From contig CAKKRE010000006.1 in assembly GCA_919902505.1 (NCBI GenBank), positions 102,251 to 166,250 on the forward strand: 64,000 nt of DNA. Direction: 5' to 3'. Below are positions 52,796-61,735 of the stretch, piece after piece. Origin of the DNA: Nitrospiraceae bacterium. GTDB lineage: Bacteria > Nitrospirota > Nitrospiria > Nitrospirales > Nitrospiraceae. The notes beneath the pieces were generated by a model, which saw nothing but the letters and a program-made list of their open reading frames with translations, had not been told where the DNA came from and ran no database searches. The first letter of the stretch is position 1, and every line of letters begins with the position of its first letter. Made by a program: the position numbers and the translations under genes.

Positions 52796-53917
52796 CTATC
52801 TCTGCATCAGGTCAAAGGTCCCCAGCGGATGGGCGCGACCATTCACGACCATGTCCACACGATGTATCCCGGGATAGTGCCTGCGAGTCGTCAGTTGCGC
52901 GAGTGACAACGTCTTATTCAATTTCAATTGCACGGTCTCGTGCGGAGCCAGCTGGACTGTCCTCAACTTAAATACCTTAGGACGGTGCATGCCGTTGGCC
53001 TTGACGTACTGGACACGCAAGTCCACCAGCACCCGTTGCGCAATCGAAGCCGCGTTGGCAATCTCGCAGGCAATGGCCACAGACGATCCGATCGCTGGGC
53101 GTTGTGGGGTGATACGCACCTTTCCCACCGACACCAGCGCCGCATCGCCGAAGCCCAACACATGGAGCGCGCCTGACTCAGCCCGCTTCACCGCCGACCT
53201 CAGCGCATGGCGGATGATCCACCGGCGCTCCTCCGTCGCGTCGACCATCCACTGCTTGGCCGTCTCCACGAGCACAGCCGGATGGTCCTTGCCGATGTCG
53301 TTCAGGTTATTCGCCACACTTCGACGCACATAGAGCGCCGGGTCATCCTTGAGTCGCTCCAGCAACGACAGCACGGGACGCGGATCGGCCTGAAACGCGT
53401 GCAATCGCGGAGCCCATGGCAACCGGGGACGCGTGCCTTCCGACACCAGACGACGCACATCTTCGCTGGAGTCGGCCGACCATTCCATGAGGCGGGCCAA
53501 CGTCGCCGCCTGATGCCGTTCGAGATACCGGCGAATGCTGAATTCGGCGGTGAAGCGTTGCGTCAGCACATATTGCGCCCGCATGGATGCTTCGAAATGC
53601 TCCAGCCCGTACTCCGCCACAAAGAACACATGCGGAAGAAACAGGAAACCGCCCATTCCCTGGGCAACGGTTCGCTCCGGCTTCCGGTCGAGCGACGCCA
53701 GCAGGATCTCGACCGCCTTCTCATAGTCGTCCGGCAGAGAACGGCGAAGTTGATGGGCGATTTTCCAGCCGCGTGGCATCAGTTCCAGCACGTCATACCC
53801 TTCGAGCGACGACTTCACGAACGCCTTCTGATCGAAGCGAGGAAACACGGCGGCAATCATCCTGGCAATGGTGCGCGGAACATCGGCCCCGAAACTATTC
53901 TTGAGCGGTTCAGCCAT
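52796..53917 (-). CDS. AlkC-like DNA alkylation repair protein
   Basis: A 373-residue protein. Residues about 1-245 are HEAT-like helical repeats of the AlkC/AlkD glycosylase superfamily: VFPRFDQKAFVKSSLEGYDV, EFSIRRYLERHQAATLARLM, DPALYVRRSVANNLNDIGKD, EERRWIIRHALRSAVKR. Residues about 265-370 form an Ig-like beta domain (IGSSVAIACEIANAASIAQR), the feature that separates AlkC from AlkD. It excises 3-methyladenine and related cationic bases from DNA. Confidence 0.87.
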   Translation of the reverse strand: MAEPLKNSFGADVPRTIARMIAAVFPRFDQKAFVKSSLEGYDVLELMPRGWKIAHQLRRSLPDDYEKAVEILLASLDRKPERTVAQGMGGFLFLPHVFFVAEYGLEHFEASMRAQYVLTQRFTAEFSIRRYLERHQAATLARLMEWSADSSEDVRRLVSEGTRPRLPWAPRLHAFQADPRPVLSLLERLKDDPALYVRRSVANNLNDIGKDHPAVLVETAKQWMVDATEERRWIIRHALRSAVKRAESGALHVLGFGDAALVSVGKVRITPQRPAIGSSVAIACEIANAASIAQRVLVDLRVQYVKANGMHRPKVFKLRTVQLAPHETVQLKLNKTLSLAQLTTRRHYPGIHRVDMVVNGRAHPLGTFDLMQR

Positions 53918-53923
53918 GAGATC

Positions 53924-54316
53924 TCACCCTCCGGCAAAGACCGGTCGGAATCCGGCTTTCGTCAGAATGCGCGCCACGTCTTCGCGCTTATCGCCTTGGA
54001 TTTCAATCCGCCCTTCCTTCACCGTGCCCCCGACGCCGCAGGCCTTCTGCAGCTCTTTGGCCAATTGCTCTTTCTCATCCTGACCGATGCCGACGAAACC
54101 CGTCACGACCGTCACCGTTTTGCCACCGCGATGGGCCGTCTGACGAATGATGTCCACGCGCCCGCGATTCTTCGCCTGTCCTGTGGAAGCTGAGGCGAGG
54201 TCTGCCCTTTTGTCGCGTTGCGGAGTCGGCGGCAGCTCCACATTCTTCAACGCCGCAAACGGACTCTTCCACGCGACCGACTCACCGTCGATGGGGATAC
54301 GTTTCTTCTCCTTCAT
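53924..54316 (-). CDS. yciH: SUI1/YciH translation initiation factor-like protein
   Basis: The ATG at 54316 has GGAG upstream; 54331 is a possible alternative. The product, about 130 residues, has a basic, disordered N-terminal tail, then the SUI1 core: TAHRGGKTVTVVTGFVGIGQ, LAKELQKACGVGGTVKEGRI, EIQGDKREDVARILTKAGFR. SUI1 domains bind the small ribosomal subunit and help select the start codon. The stop lies 6 bases from the start of the AlkC-like gene, so the two are probably co-transcribed. Confidence 0.9.
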   Translation of the reverse strand: MKEKKRIPIDGESVAWKSPFAALKNVELPPTPQRDKRADLASASTGQAKNRGRVDIIRQTAHRGGKTVTVVTGFVGIGQDEKEQLAKELQKACGVGGTVKEGRIEIQGDKREDVARILTKAGFRPVFAGG

Positions 54317-54376
54317 GCCGTCATGCTCCATAGCTCGTCGCTCGCGAGATACGCATCACGTTTCACCTTTTACGCT

Positions 54377-54919
54377 TCACGATTCCTTCAGTGCCGTTAT
54401 CTCAACCTGCACGGCATTCGTCCCGTCGCCGATCAACAGCTGCCCGTCTTGAATGGTGCAATGCAATTCCATGTTGCGTTGCGCAAGCCCGGCCAGGGCC
54501 CGGCTTCCCTCCAGCGAAAGATTCATCACGGTGAGATTCTTCAACCGCTCAAGCGCAGCCAGATTCTCTTTCCACCACTGCTCCGCAGGACGGCCGCCAT
54601 AGGTGTAGACGCAGACCTGCTTGGCGCGACCACAGGCTTGACGAAGGGCTTTTTCATCCGGCAGGCCCACCTCGATCCACAGCTCGATGAGACCGGTCAG
54701 ATCCTTTTGCCAGAGCGCGGGCTCATCTTCAGTGCTTAGCCCGCGACCGAACGACAAGGCCTCATGTGCATGCATTGCAAAGGCCAACAGGCGCATCATC
54801 ATCCGTTCATCGGTTTCAGACGGATGGCGCGCGAGTGTCACCGTATGGTCCTCGTAATAGTGGCGGTCCACATCGGCGATGTGGAGGAGGGCCTTGAAGA
54901 TCGTCGCGTTCGGGGCCAT
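54377..54919 (-). CDS. yaeQ: YaeQ-family protein
   Basis: A 180-residue protein starting MAPNATIFKALLHIADVDRH, with YYEDHTVTLARHPSETDERM, MMRLLAFAMHAHEALSFGRG, then EPALWQKDLTGLIELWIEVG and LPDEKALRQACGRAKQVCVY. This is the YaeQ family, whose fold is a variant of the PD-(D/E)XK nuclease type. The E. coli protein is linked to RfaH-related haemolysin transcription. The biochemical role is unsettled. Confidence 0.93.
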   Translation of the reverse strand: MAPNATIFKALLHIADVDRHYYEDHTVTLARHPSETDERMMMRLLAFAMHAHEALSFGRGLSTEDEPALWQKDLTGLIELWIEVGLPDEKALRQACGRAKQVCVYTYGGRPAEQWWKENLAALERLKNLTVMNLSLEGSRALAGLAQRNMELHCTIQDGQLLIGDGTNAVQVEITALKES

Positions 54920-55020
54920 GTGGTTGTGAAGCCCTTGTATGGGGGGCGTTCAGATTGAAGAAAACCAGGCGATGCAGCCGGTGGAAGCGGACCGTTCTAC
55001 CCGAGCCAACTCGCGCAGGA

Positions 55021-55239
55021 TCAGGGCAGCTCCGCGATATACATCCCCTCCACCCGCTCGCGCGCCCAAGGGGTCTTGCGCAGAAACGTGAGACTCGATT
55101 TGACGCTGGGATTGTTGAGGAAACACCGGACCGGAAGACGACGCGCTAACTCAGGCCACCCGTGTCGTTCAACCAAGGTCGTCACAATGGTCTCCAGCGT
55201 CACACCGTGCAGGGGATCGCGGGGATGGGAGGTGGTCAT
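55021..55239 (-). CDS. VF530 (DUF2132) family DNA-binding-like protein
   Basis: A 72-residue protein: MTTSHPRDPLHGVTLETIVT, TLVERHGWPELARRLPVRCF, NNPSVKSSLTFLRKTPWARE. The compact HGxTLETIxxxLxxxYGW...NPSxxSSLKFLRKTPWAR pattern defines VF530/DUF2132. Solved structures in this family suggest a double-stranded-DNA-binding helical fold. Single gene, no obvious partner. Confidence 0.92.
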   Translation of the reverse strand: MTTSHPRDPLHGVTLETIVTTLVERHGWPELARRLPVRCFLNNPSVKSSLTFLRKTPWARERVEGMYIAELP

Positions 55240-55298
55240 GGGCGTATGGTTGGCAATTTCAGAACAGGCAAGATTAGTAGCATCTCACTCCCGCTTTA

Positions 55299-56279
55299 TC
55301 ACCCTAAGCGCAGCGTTCTCCGATGCTGCTCATCATGATGCACATTGCAGAGAGTTACGAGATTATCGGCGGTATTACCGCCTCTGTCCTTGTGATGTTG
55401 TTTGTGATGAAGCTCCAGCATCTTCCTCGGATCTTCCGGTGAAAGCATGCCCCGGTGCCAACCACACTTAGTGCACTTGAAAGCATCACGATGCAAAACC
55501 TCAACCCGAACGGGGTCGGGAATGGAACGGTCATGTTCATACGCTTGACGATCCTCTTCAAGAAGGTATACCCCAACTGCCAGATCATCGCGGCCACTAT
55601 TCTTGGTGACGATGGGCCACCCCTGTTCCGTCCGCAACTCACGTACTCGCCGGGCCCACTCTTTCTTATCTTTCGCAAGGTATTTGAGTTCTTCGCCTGT
55701 GATTTCTTGGCCGACGCTCCTTCGGAAATATTCGATAATTCTGTCTGACACTGAGACCTTCTTTTTCCTGATTTCGTTCAGCACATTCCAACGGTGAGCG
55801 GCTTCGCGGTCTTGCTCAGCGCGCATCAAAACGTATTGATCCGGTTTGATTTTTGATGGGTCGATGCTGAGGCAACTTTTCAGACTAGCAAGTTCGGCAT
55901 GATTTCCAGTGATGCGTGCATCTTCCACCATATCCGCAACCGTCACCCCAGAATAAATCCACCAACCGAACTGGACACGAAGCTCTCTGACACGGCGGGC
56001 CCATTCTCCGATACCGGAAACGACCATAAGTTCGTCGCCCTCAATGACAAATCGTGGGTACTTCCTCAGATAAAACAGTATTCGATCTCTTGCTGAGGCA
56101 GCGTCCTCCCTCGGAATCAAGGAACTGCCCAAGTCTCTGAGAAGATGATAGGCAGGGACAAGAGCCTGAACTTTGGCGCGGAGATTAGGAGTCTCAAGCT
56201 CTTTCTTGAAGTTGAGGAGAAGCTCAACCAACGTTGCTCTGATAGTCTCGCGTTCGCCTTGCTTGGATCTTCTTGGCAT
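55299..56279 (-). CDS. HNH endonuclease with two duplicated N-terminal modules
   Basis: The ATG at 56279 (MPRRSKQGERETIRATLVEL) is preferred over a TTG at 56315. Residues about 85-135 and 195-240 repeat each other (DRILFYLRKYPRFVIEGDEL...GEWARRVRELRVQFGW and DRIIEYFRRSVGQEITGEEL...KEWARRVRELRTEQGW), like winged-helix DNA readers. The C-terminal HNH domain has CTKCGW with zinc ligands, LELHHKQHHKDRGG and NLVTLCNVHH. It is transcribed divergently from a cytosine methyltransferase by overlapping promoters, so it is the likely restriction subunit. Confidence 0.88.
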   Translation of the reverse strand: MPRRSKQGERETIRATLVELLLNFKKELETPNLRAKVQALVPAYHLLRDLGSSLIPREDAASARDRILFYLRKYPRFVIEGDELMVVSGIGEWARRVRELRVQFGWWIYSGVTVADMVEDARITGNHAELASLKSCLSIDPSKIKPDQYVLMRAEQDREAAHRWNVLNEIRKKKVSVSDRIIEYFRRSVGQEITGEELKYLAKDKKEWARRVRELRTEQGWPIVTKNSGRDDLAVGVYLLEEDRQAYEHDRSIPDPVRVEVLHRDAFKCTKCGWHRGMLSPEDPRKMLELHHKQHHKDRGGNTADNLVTLCNVHHDEQHRRTLRLG

Positions 56280-56354
56280 ACCGTGGACCGTGGATTGCCT
56301 TTTTCGGAATGACAATCTCGCGAGGGTTCAACTTCTTTGATCAGGGACAACATC

Positions 56355-56394
56355 TATATATTGGGGTTGACTTGGGAAATCAACTCTATATACT
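56355..56394. promoter_or_regulatory. Overlapping divergent promoters of nuclease and methyltransferase
   Basis: Rightward: TTGACT (56367-56372), 16 bases, TATACT (56389-56394). Leftward on the minus strand: TTGATT (56383-56378), 17 bases, TATATA (56360-56355). The two -35 boxes belong to one imperfect palindrome TTGACTTGGGAAATCAA, so only one polymerase could start at a time. This would let a repressor or the methyltransferase balance the two genes. Confidence 0.6.
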
Positions 56395-56458
56395 GTCCCT
56401 CGTTAGAGATTCTGCCTATGTCACGGCATGGGTCTAGCCTTCAAAATTGAAATCCACT

Positions 56459-57679
56459 ATGGCCAAGAAACTTGGCACAAAAAAACAACGTACGATCCCG
56501 TCGGACATCGACCGGATACTGAGAAGGTATCCGGAACAGGCCTATGCCTTACTGCGGCAATCGCTTTCGGCCAGCTCGCGGGGGGGAGTCGTCGGCGAAG
56601 GTGGATCATCGGTCTATGCCAAAAGAAAATTAAGAGTAATCGACCTGTTTGCGGGAGCTGGCGGCTTTACCTTGGGATTGTGCAATACAGGAAAGTTTGA
56701 GCCGGTTTTCGCAAATGACTTCAATGCGTACGCAGCAAAAACTTATAACGCGAATTTTGGAGATCACTGCCTCCACGGTGATATCAACGACCTGCTGGCA
56801 AACAGTTCCTTCAAATTTCCTGAAGCAGACATTGTGATCGGCGGCCCGCCCTGTCAAGGTTTCAGTCCCCTCAACAAACAGCGTGAAGGTGACCCAAGAA
56901 AGCAGCTTTGGAGAGCTTTCATGGAAGTGGTTCGGCGGGTGAAGCCTATTGCATTTGTAATGGAAAATGTCCCTGAGCTACTTGCCTCGGCAGAGTTCAA
57001 TGCCATCAGAACTCATGCTGAATCCATGGGCTACCTGGTTACGGCAGATATTCTGAACGCAGCCGACTATGGGGTACCACAGCGGAGAAAGCGGGCCATC
57101 ATAGTGGCTAGTCGAGTCGGCCGCATCTGGCCCCCGACTCCGACGCACGCCAACCCACAAAAAACTCCCACTCTTTTCCAAAACGGATTGCTGCCTTGGG
57201 AGACCGTGGGGAGAGCAATTGAAGATCTTCCGGAGCCTGAGGGAATTGATATAAGGGTTGGAACAGTCACTCCACCTCTTGATTTGCATTTCGGCAGAAC
57301 GCCTACACCGAAAAGCCTCGCACGGTATCGATGCGTTCAAGAAGGCGGCAATAGATTTGACCTTCAGAAGAAGCGCCCCGACTTAACACCCAACTGTTGG
57401 ATCAGGAAGAAATCAGGTGGGACGGACTTATTCGGACGTCTGTGGCGCGACCGCCCTGCTTTCACAATACGAACCGAATTCTTCAAACCGGAGAAGGGTC
57501 GGTATCTTCACCCTACGCAACATAGGCCGATTACTCACCGAGAAGCCGCTCGCTTGCAGTCCTTTCCCGATAGTTTTATCTTCCTGGGAACCAAAATCGA
57601 GATTGCTAAGCAGATAGGGAATGCTGTCCCGCCGCTACTGGCCCAACGCATAGCCGAAGTCCTCCTCCGACACCTCTAG
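56459..57679 (+). CDS. DNA (cytosine-5-)-methyltransferase
   Basis: Starting at ATG 56459 (an in-frame TTG at 56447 is possible), the product is 406 residues. It has a basic N-terminal region and then the C5 motifs in order: I (VIDLFAGAGGFTLGL), IV with catalytic Cys132 (IGGPPCQGFSPLNK), VI (FVMENVPELL), VIII (PQRRKRAIIVA), and IX/X (ITHREAARLQSFPDSF, QIGNAVPPLLAQRIAEVL). The target-recognition region (about 215-345) is of moderate length. It methylates a specific cytosine to protect host DNA. Confidence 0.94.
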   Translation: MAKKLGTKKQRTIPSDIDRILRRYPEQAYALLRQSLSASSRGGVVGEGGSSVYAKRKLRVIDLFAGAGGFTLGLCNTGKFEPVFANDFNAYAAKTYNANFGDHCLHGDINDLLANSSFKFPEADIVIGGPPCQGFSPLNKQREGDPRKQLWRAFMEVVRRVKPIAFVMENVPELLASAEFNAIRTHAESMGYLVTADILNAADYGVPQRRKRAIIVASRVGRIWPPTPTHANPQKTPTLFQNGLLPWETVGRAIEDLPEPEGIDIRVGTVTPPLDLHFGRTPTPKSLARYRCVQEGGNRFDLQKKRPDLTPNCWIRKKSGGTDLFGRLWRDRPAFTIRTEFFKPEKGRYLHPTQHRPITHREAARLQSFPDSFIFLGTKIEIAKQIGNAVPPLLAQRIAEVLLRHL

Positions 57680-57723
57680 CGCAGCAATCCCTACCGAGAG
57701 TTCTGGTCGTCTAGGTCTACTCT

Positions 57724-58134
57724 ATGGCTGACGTCTACAGTAAAACCAAACGGTCGGAGATCATGTCCAGGATCAAGGGAAAGCATACTTCCCCTGAGAT
57801 CAGACTGGCCCTTTTGCTAAAAGAACTAGGACTCAAGCCACAGCAACATCGAAAAGACCTCCCAGGGTGCCCCGATGCAGTTTTATATAGGAAAAGGATA
57901 GTCTTGTTCGTGAACGGTTGCTTCTGGCACGGTCACAAAAACTGCTCCCGAGCCAGCCTGCCCAGCACAAACCAGATATTCTGGCAGACGAAGATTGAAA
58001 GAAATGTAAGACGGGATGCGAGTCAGCGCAGAAAACTAAGAAAACTGGGCTGGCATGTATTGACCTTCTGGACCTGCAAGCCACTGACTCTAGCAGGTTT
58101 AGTGTCTCGCCTGCGAAGGTGCGGGGCTCAATAA
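57724..58134 (+). CDS. vsr: Very-short-patch repair endonuclease (Vsr)
   Basis: A 136-residue protein beginning MADVYSKTKRSEIMSRIKGK. The PD-(D/E)XK-like core has the catalytic Asp51 in LPGCPDAVL and the His pair in VNGCFWHGHKNC, matching E. coli Vsr, plus zinc-binding Cys/His residues. Vsr nicks T:G mismatches made by deamination of 5-methylcytosine. It lies 44 bases after the methyltransferase on the same strand, in line with correcting the mutations that enzyme causes. Confidence 0.94.
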   Translation: MADVYSKTKRSEIMSRIKGKHTSPEIRLALLLKELGLKPQQHRKDLPGCPDAVLYRKRIVLFVNGCFWHGHKNCSRASLPSTNQIFWQTKIERNVRRDASQRRKLRKLGWHVLTFWTCKPLTLAGLVSRLRRCGAQ

Positions 58135-58169
58135 AGCATGCGTCTATGACGGATTGTGTCCGTCAAAAC

Positions 58170-60116
58170 CTATACCGAAAATGCGAACGCATATTGGCCG
58201 TCCGGGAACCGGATCTGAGGCCACCACGAAGCGTTTTTACCTCGCCCTGGTCTTGTCCGAAGCAGAAACAGGGTAACTTTGTCGTCTGGAACTTTTTCCG
58301 ATTCGCCTCCGGTGAGAATGCCTTGGGTTTCTCGCCTAGCGGCTTCGAGTTCGCGCTCCCGATCAACATACACATATCCCGTACTATGCTGATAGAGTTT
58401 GGCAAACTGCGCAATCGACTCCCCAACGGCAATTGGGTCCCAAACACGCTCTGCCTCCCGTTGATCCGGCACAGTCAAGCCAATCAGCGCTTGCATATCC
58501 ACAATGGGCATCTCCACATAGTCTTCGTCTACGAGGTCTTCAAGCCTCTTGTCTATCCTTTCGGTGGACATCTTGGCACTCTCATCGCGCATGACCTGCG
58601 CAGGGTTATAAATGCTACCGCCTGAATATACGCCGATTGAACCCGGCGCAAGAACATTTCTCCTGGTGGCACTGAGTCCGCTTTCCAAATAGACTCCCCG
58701 AAACTCCTCGCTCGGTCGCCGAGCAATGAGCTCTCGGAGTCCGCGCTCCATTTTGTTGATCGCCCTAAAGACGATGTGGAGCACCGGGGGGAGGAATAAC
58801 CGCAACAACCCGATGTCCTTTCTACGGTATCCGTACATGCGAGCGTGCTGGAGAACCGTGTCGGCTTGTGGTTTCTTTGGGTGGCGCCCGTAGTAACTGA
58901 CAAGCAGATTCTTAATCGTCACTCCTCGGCCTAGCTTATTACCACCGACGAAAAGGTTATAGGGCGATTTGACCGCCACGTCCTCGTCTGTCTCTCCGTT
59001 GACCAACTTGACGCTGATCCCGGGCGAGAAAAATTCGATAGCTTCCAGGAGACCATGAAAATCGCAGTTCCTTAAGCCTTCGTGAGTTGAGGCTAGGTCG
59101 TCATAGGCCGTCTTAAGTCTTGTGAGGATGGCGTGATTCTTCGTCTTTAATCCTGCAGTCAAATCCGTCTTGTACTTCCGCATGAGTTCTACGATGTGTT
59201 TATGGTCATCAGTGCGGGTACTCACGTGACAGAGAAACGCGCAGTTCTGATCGGCTTCATTCGTCCGCTTAAATGTGGCTCCAATCATGAATGTGTCCAA
59301 GGCCCTAAGGAGAGACTTGGGAATGGTCAAGGTCGGAGTTGGTTGAGGACCTGGAGCCAACACGGCAATGTCGTTCAAGTCGAACTCCCTGACAAGGTCG
59401 GAGTTATCTCCGAAGAATTCCTCGCCCCCTACGTAATCAGAACCAGGGTGACTCAGGACGGTGAACGCAGGTCTGAAGTCGTGCCCTGGGGCCTGGAGGA
59501 ACAGGGCCTGCGGAGTGGCCGTTACTTGCAAATAGGTATTCTTATCGAAAAACCCACGTAACTCCACGAGCCGACGGTTAATAGTGCTTCTTGTTCCGTC
59601 AGCGCGGCGTTCCCGTGTGTTAAGGCTGGCCTGATCTGCCTCGTCATCGATGATGAGGCAGCTGAGTCCTCGGACTCTCCCCCTTTTAAAGTTTTCAATC
59701 AGGGTATTCAGCAGGCCAGAGTTTTTGCTGGTGACGATGGCGCAGGTCCCGCACTTGATCCGCTGGAGGAATGAGTCAGTATCTTTAAACTCTTTCTTAC
59801 CGATAATATCAATCCCAGGAAAAGCTTCCCGCACTCGCCCAAGAGTTTGTTCATATAGCGGGTCGATGTCGGACGTCAGAATAATGATCGCTCTATACCC
59901 CTCATCAGCCCCCATGGCACCGGTGACAGTTAACACCCCGGTCTTGCCGCTCTGGACTAATCCATAGATTAAACCGTTGGTTTCCTCCCTTCCCCCACTT
60001 AATGGATTGACCCATCGATCAGCAACCTCTGTGGCGGTTGCACTTATTTCCTGGACTTCGGCCGCATTGCCAATCTGTTTCTGCAACAGGCCCAAGACCT
60101 GATCGCGATGTTTCAT
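58170..60116 (-). CDS. Z1-domain helicase-like ATPase of a restriction island
   Basis: ATG 60116 has GAGGTGA just before it; an in-frame TTG at 60134 overlaps the upstream stop. The product, about 648 residues, has Walker A GLVQSGKTG (near residue 56), an Asp-box LIIDDEADQAS, motif III VTATPQALFLQ, and the Z1 region with YNLFVGGNKLGRGVTIKNLL and QADTVLQHARMYGYRRKD. Z1 ATPases were described together with C5 methylases, Vsr and MORC-type ATPases in restriction systems. No MORC gene is seen here. It is convergent with vsr. Confidence 0.9.
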   Translation of the reverse strand: MKHRDQVLGLLQKQIGNAAEVQEISATATEVADRWVNPLSGGREETNGLIYGLVQSGKTGVLTVTGAMGADEGYRAIIILTSDIDPLYEQTLGRVREAFPGIDIIGKKEFKDTDSFLQRIKCGTCAIVTSKNSGLLNTLIENFKRGRVRGLSCLIIDDEADQASLNTRERRADGTRSTINRRLVELRGFFDKNTYLQVTATPQALFLQAPGHDFRPAFTVLSHPGSDYVGGEEFFGDNSDLVREFDLNDIAVLAPGPQPTPTLTIPKSLLRALDTFMIGATFKRTNEADQNCAFLCHVSTRTDDHKHIVELMRKYKTDLTAGLKTKNHAILTRLKTAYDDLASTHEGLRNCDFHGLLEAIEFFSPGISVKLVNGETDEDVAVKSPYNLFVGGNKLGRGVTIKNLLVSYYGRHPKKPQADTVLQHARMYGYRRKDIGLLRLFLPPVLHIVFRAINKMERGLRELIARRPSEEFRGVYLESGLSATRRNVLAPGSIGVYSGGSIYNPAQVMRDESAKMSTERIDKRLEDLVDEDYVEMPIVDMQALIGLTVPDQREAERVWDPIAVGESIAQFAKLYQHSTGYVYVDRERELEAARRETQGILTGGESEKVPDDKVTLFLLRTRPGRGKNASWWPQIRFPDGQYAFAFSV

Positions 60117-60123
60117 AGTCACC

Positions 60124-60546
60124 TCAGCGCTCAAGAATTTTGAACCAATTCGACGGGGCTACCTTTCCATCAAGTGTTCCGTCCGGACCATTTACCTCAT
60201 AGTACTCACCATGGTTTCGATAGCAGGCGATATGGATCGCAGACGCTCTCTGAGTAGCTACCTTTCTATAGGAGTCATAGGGAAAAGCTGCCACGCCATC
60301 CGCTCCGCAAATCAGTCCGATGATAATTTGTGACTCAGAAGCCCGATCTTGCAGGAGGACCTGCTCGTCCGGCATGAAGGTGAATCCCCACGGGCTTCGA
60401 CCTTTAGTACTGTATTTCAAAAGGATCAATAGCCGGTTGTTTACAACAAAAAGAGGAGGCTCATAACGGATACTCTGGATCCTACCGCTACGAACCAACA
60501 AGTGGAGCGCCGCTCCTTCATAAAACTCTTGTTTCTTTATGCCCAA
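60124..60546 (-). CDS. Partner protein of the Z1 ATPase, possible nuclease
   Basis: A TTG at 60546 is the only start that covers the whole conserved region; its ribosome site is poor. The 140-residue product reads GIKKQEFYEGAALHLLVRSG, VNNRLLILLKYSTKGRSPWG, FTFMPDEQVLLQDRASESQI. I have seen this kind of protein beside Z1 genes. The EGAALH...LLKYSTK pattern could be a short restriction-nuclease fold, with Glu and Lys as metal site. Its stop lies 7 bases ahead of the Z1 start. Confidence 0.65.
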   Translation of the reverse strand: MGIKKQEFYEGAALHLLVRSGRIQSIRYEPPLFVVNNRLLILLKYSTKGRSPWGFTFMPDEQVLLQDRASESQIIIGLICGADGVAAFPYDSYRKVATQRASAIHIACYRNHGEYYEVNGPDGTLDGKVAPSNWFKILER

Positions 60547-60619
60547 TCTTACTACCAGTATTTCCAGAACAAACCACCGTAACCAGCCCTACAATTACAA
60601 CTTCGTCAAAAGATTGCAG

Positions 60620-61235
60620 AGGTCCTTAGATAGTGTCGGCACGAGATATCAGCCCAGAGAGCGATGCACTGGATTTGGATGGCGGCGAGGAAGGACGCTG
60701 AGTGCTTGGCATATCGGGTGGCGATGCCACGCCACCGCTTGAGATGCAGGAAGGCGTTTTCGACCAGGTGGCGCAGCTTGTAGAGGTCTTTGTCCTAGGA
60801 CCTTGGCGCGGTTCTGTTTTTTCTGGGCGGGATCACCACGGTCCTGCCCTGACTGCCAGCCTGCTCGACGATCGCCTGGCTGTCATAGCCTTTATCCGCG
60901 ATCAGATGCTCGGCCGTGAGGCCTGCGATCAGGCGGCCAGCCTGCGTACAATCCGCCGCGGTACCTTGCGTAATAACGACTCTGAGCGGCAGACCATGCG
61001 CATCCACGGCCAGATGTATCTTGGTGTTGAGCCCCCTTTTGTCCGGCTCATGGCCTGATTGCCGCCCGCCGCGTGCGGATGCACTTTGCAATGGCTGGCG
61101 TCGATCATCAGCCATTCATAGTCCGGCTCCTCAATGAGGACGTCCAGCAATCCCTCCCAGACGCCCTTGTCGCGCCAGCGGCAGAACCGGCGCTGCACGT
61201 TCAGAGGTGGCTCCGGTTGGTTGGACAGCCTAGGC
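60620..61235 (-). pseudogene. Decayed IS5-family transposase
   Basis: The minus strand reads VQRRFCRWRDKGVWEGLLDV, LIDEPDYE-like EEPDYEWLMIDASHCKVHPH, a frame change, then LNTKIHLAVDAHGLPLRVVI, ADKGYDSQAIVEQA, a second frame change, then KLRHLVENAFLHLKRWRGIA, TRYAKHSASFLAAIQIQCIA. These are parts of an IS427/IS1031-type DDE transposase. The N-terminal third is missing, cut by the neighbouring IS3. Confidence 0.85.
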
Positions 61236-61735
61236 CATTCCGTAAGTGGTGCCTGGCGGGTTGCTGACTACGCGGCCGTCAGCCGTGTCGTCAGATTGTC
61301 CGAGTACACCTGGTCAGGCGTCTGGCCGTCAAGTGCCTGATGCGGTCTGGTCTGGTTATAGAACGTCAGATACTGCGCCAAGCCCTGGTGCGCCGCCCCA
61401 ATAGTTTCGTAGGCGTGCACATACACCTCCTCGTATGTGATGCTTCTCCAGAGGCGTTCCACGAAGACGTGGTCTCGCCAGCACCCTTTTCCGTCCATGC
61501 TGATCTGGATGCCGTGGTGTGTCAGAAGCCCGGTGAACTCCTGGCTGGTGAACTGGCACCCCTGGTCGGTATTGAAGATGGTCGGGGTGCCATGCCGGGC
61601 GATGGCCTCCTGCACCGCGTCGAGGCAGAAATCGGTCGTCAGCGTGTTGGACAGCCGCCACGCCAACACCCGACGACTGGCCCAGTCGAGCACCGCGAAC
61701 AGATAGACGAAGCCCCGCGCCATAGGAATGTAGGG

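Noticed and set aside
53207..54193. 328-codon plus-strand frame
   Set aside because: Antisense to the AlkC-like and SUI1 genes.
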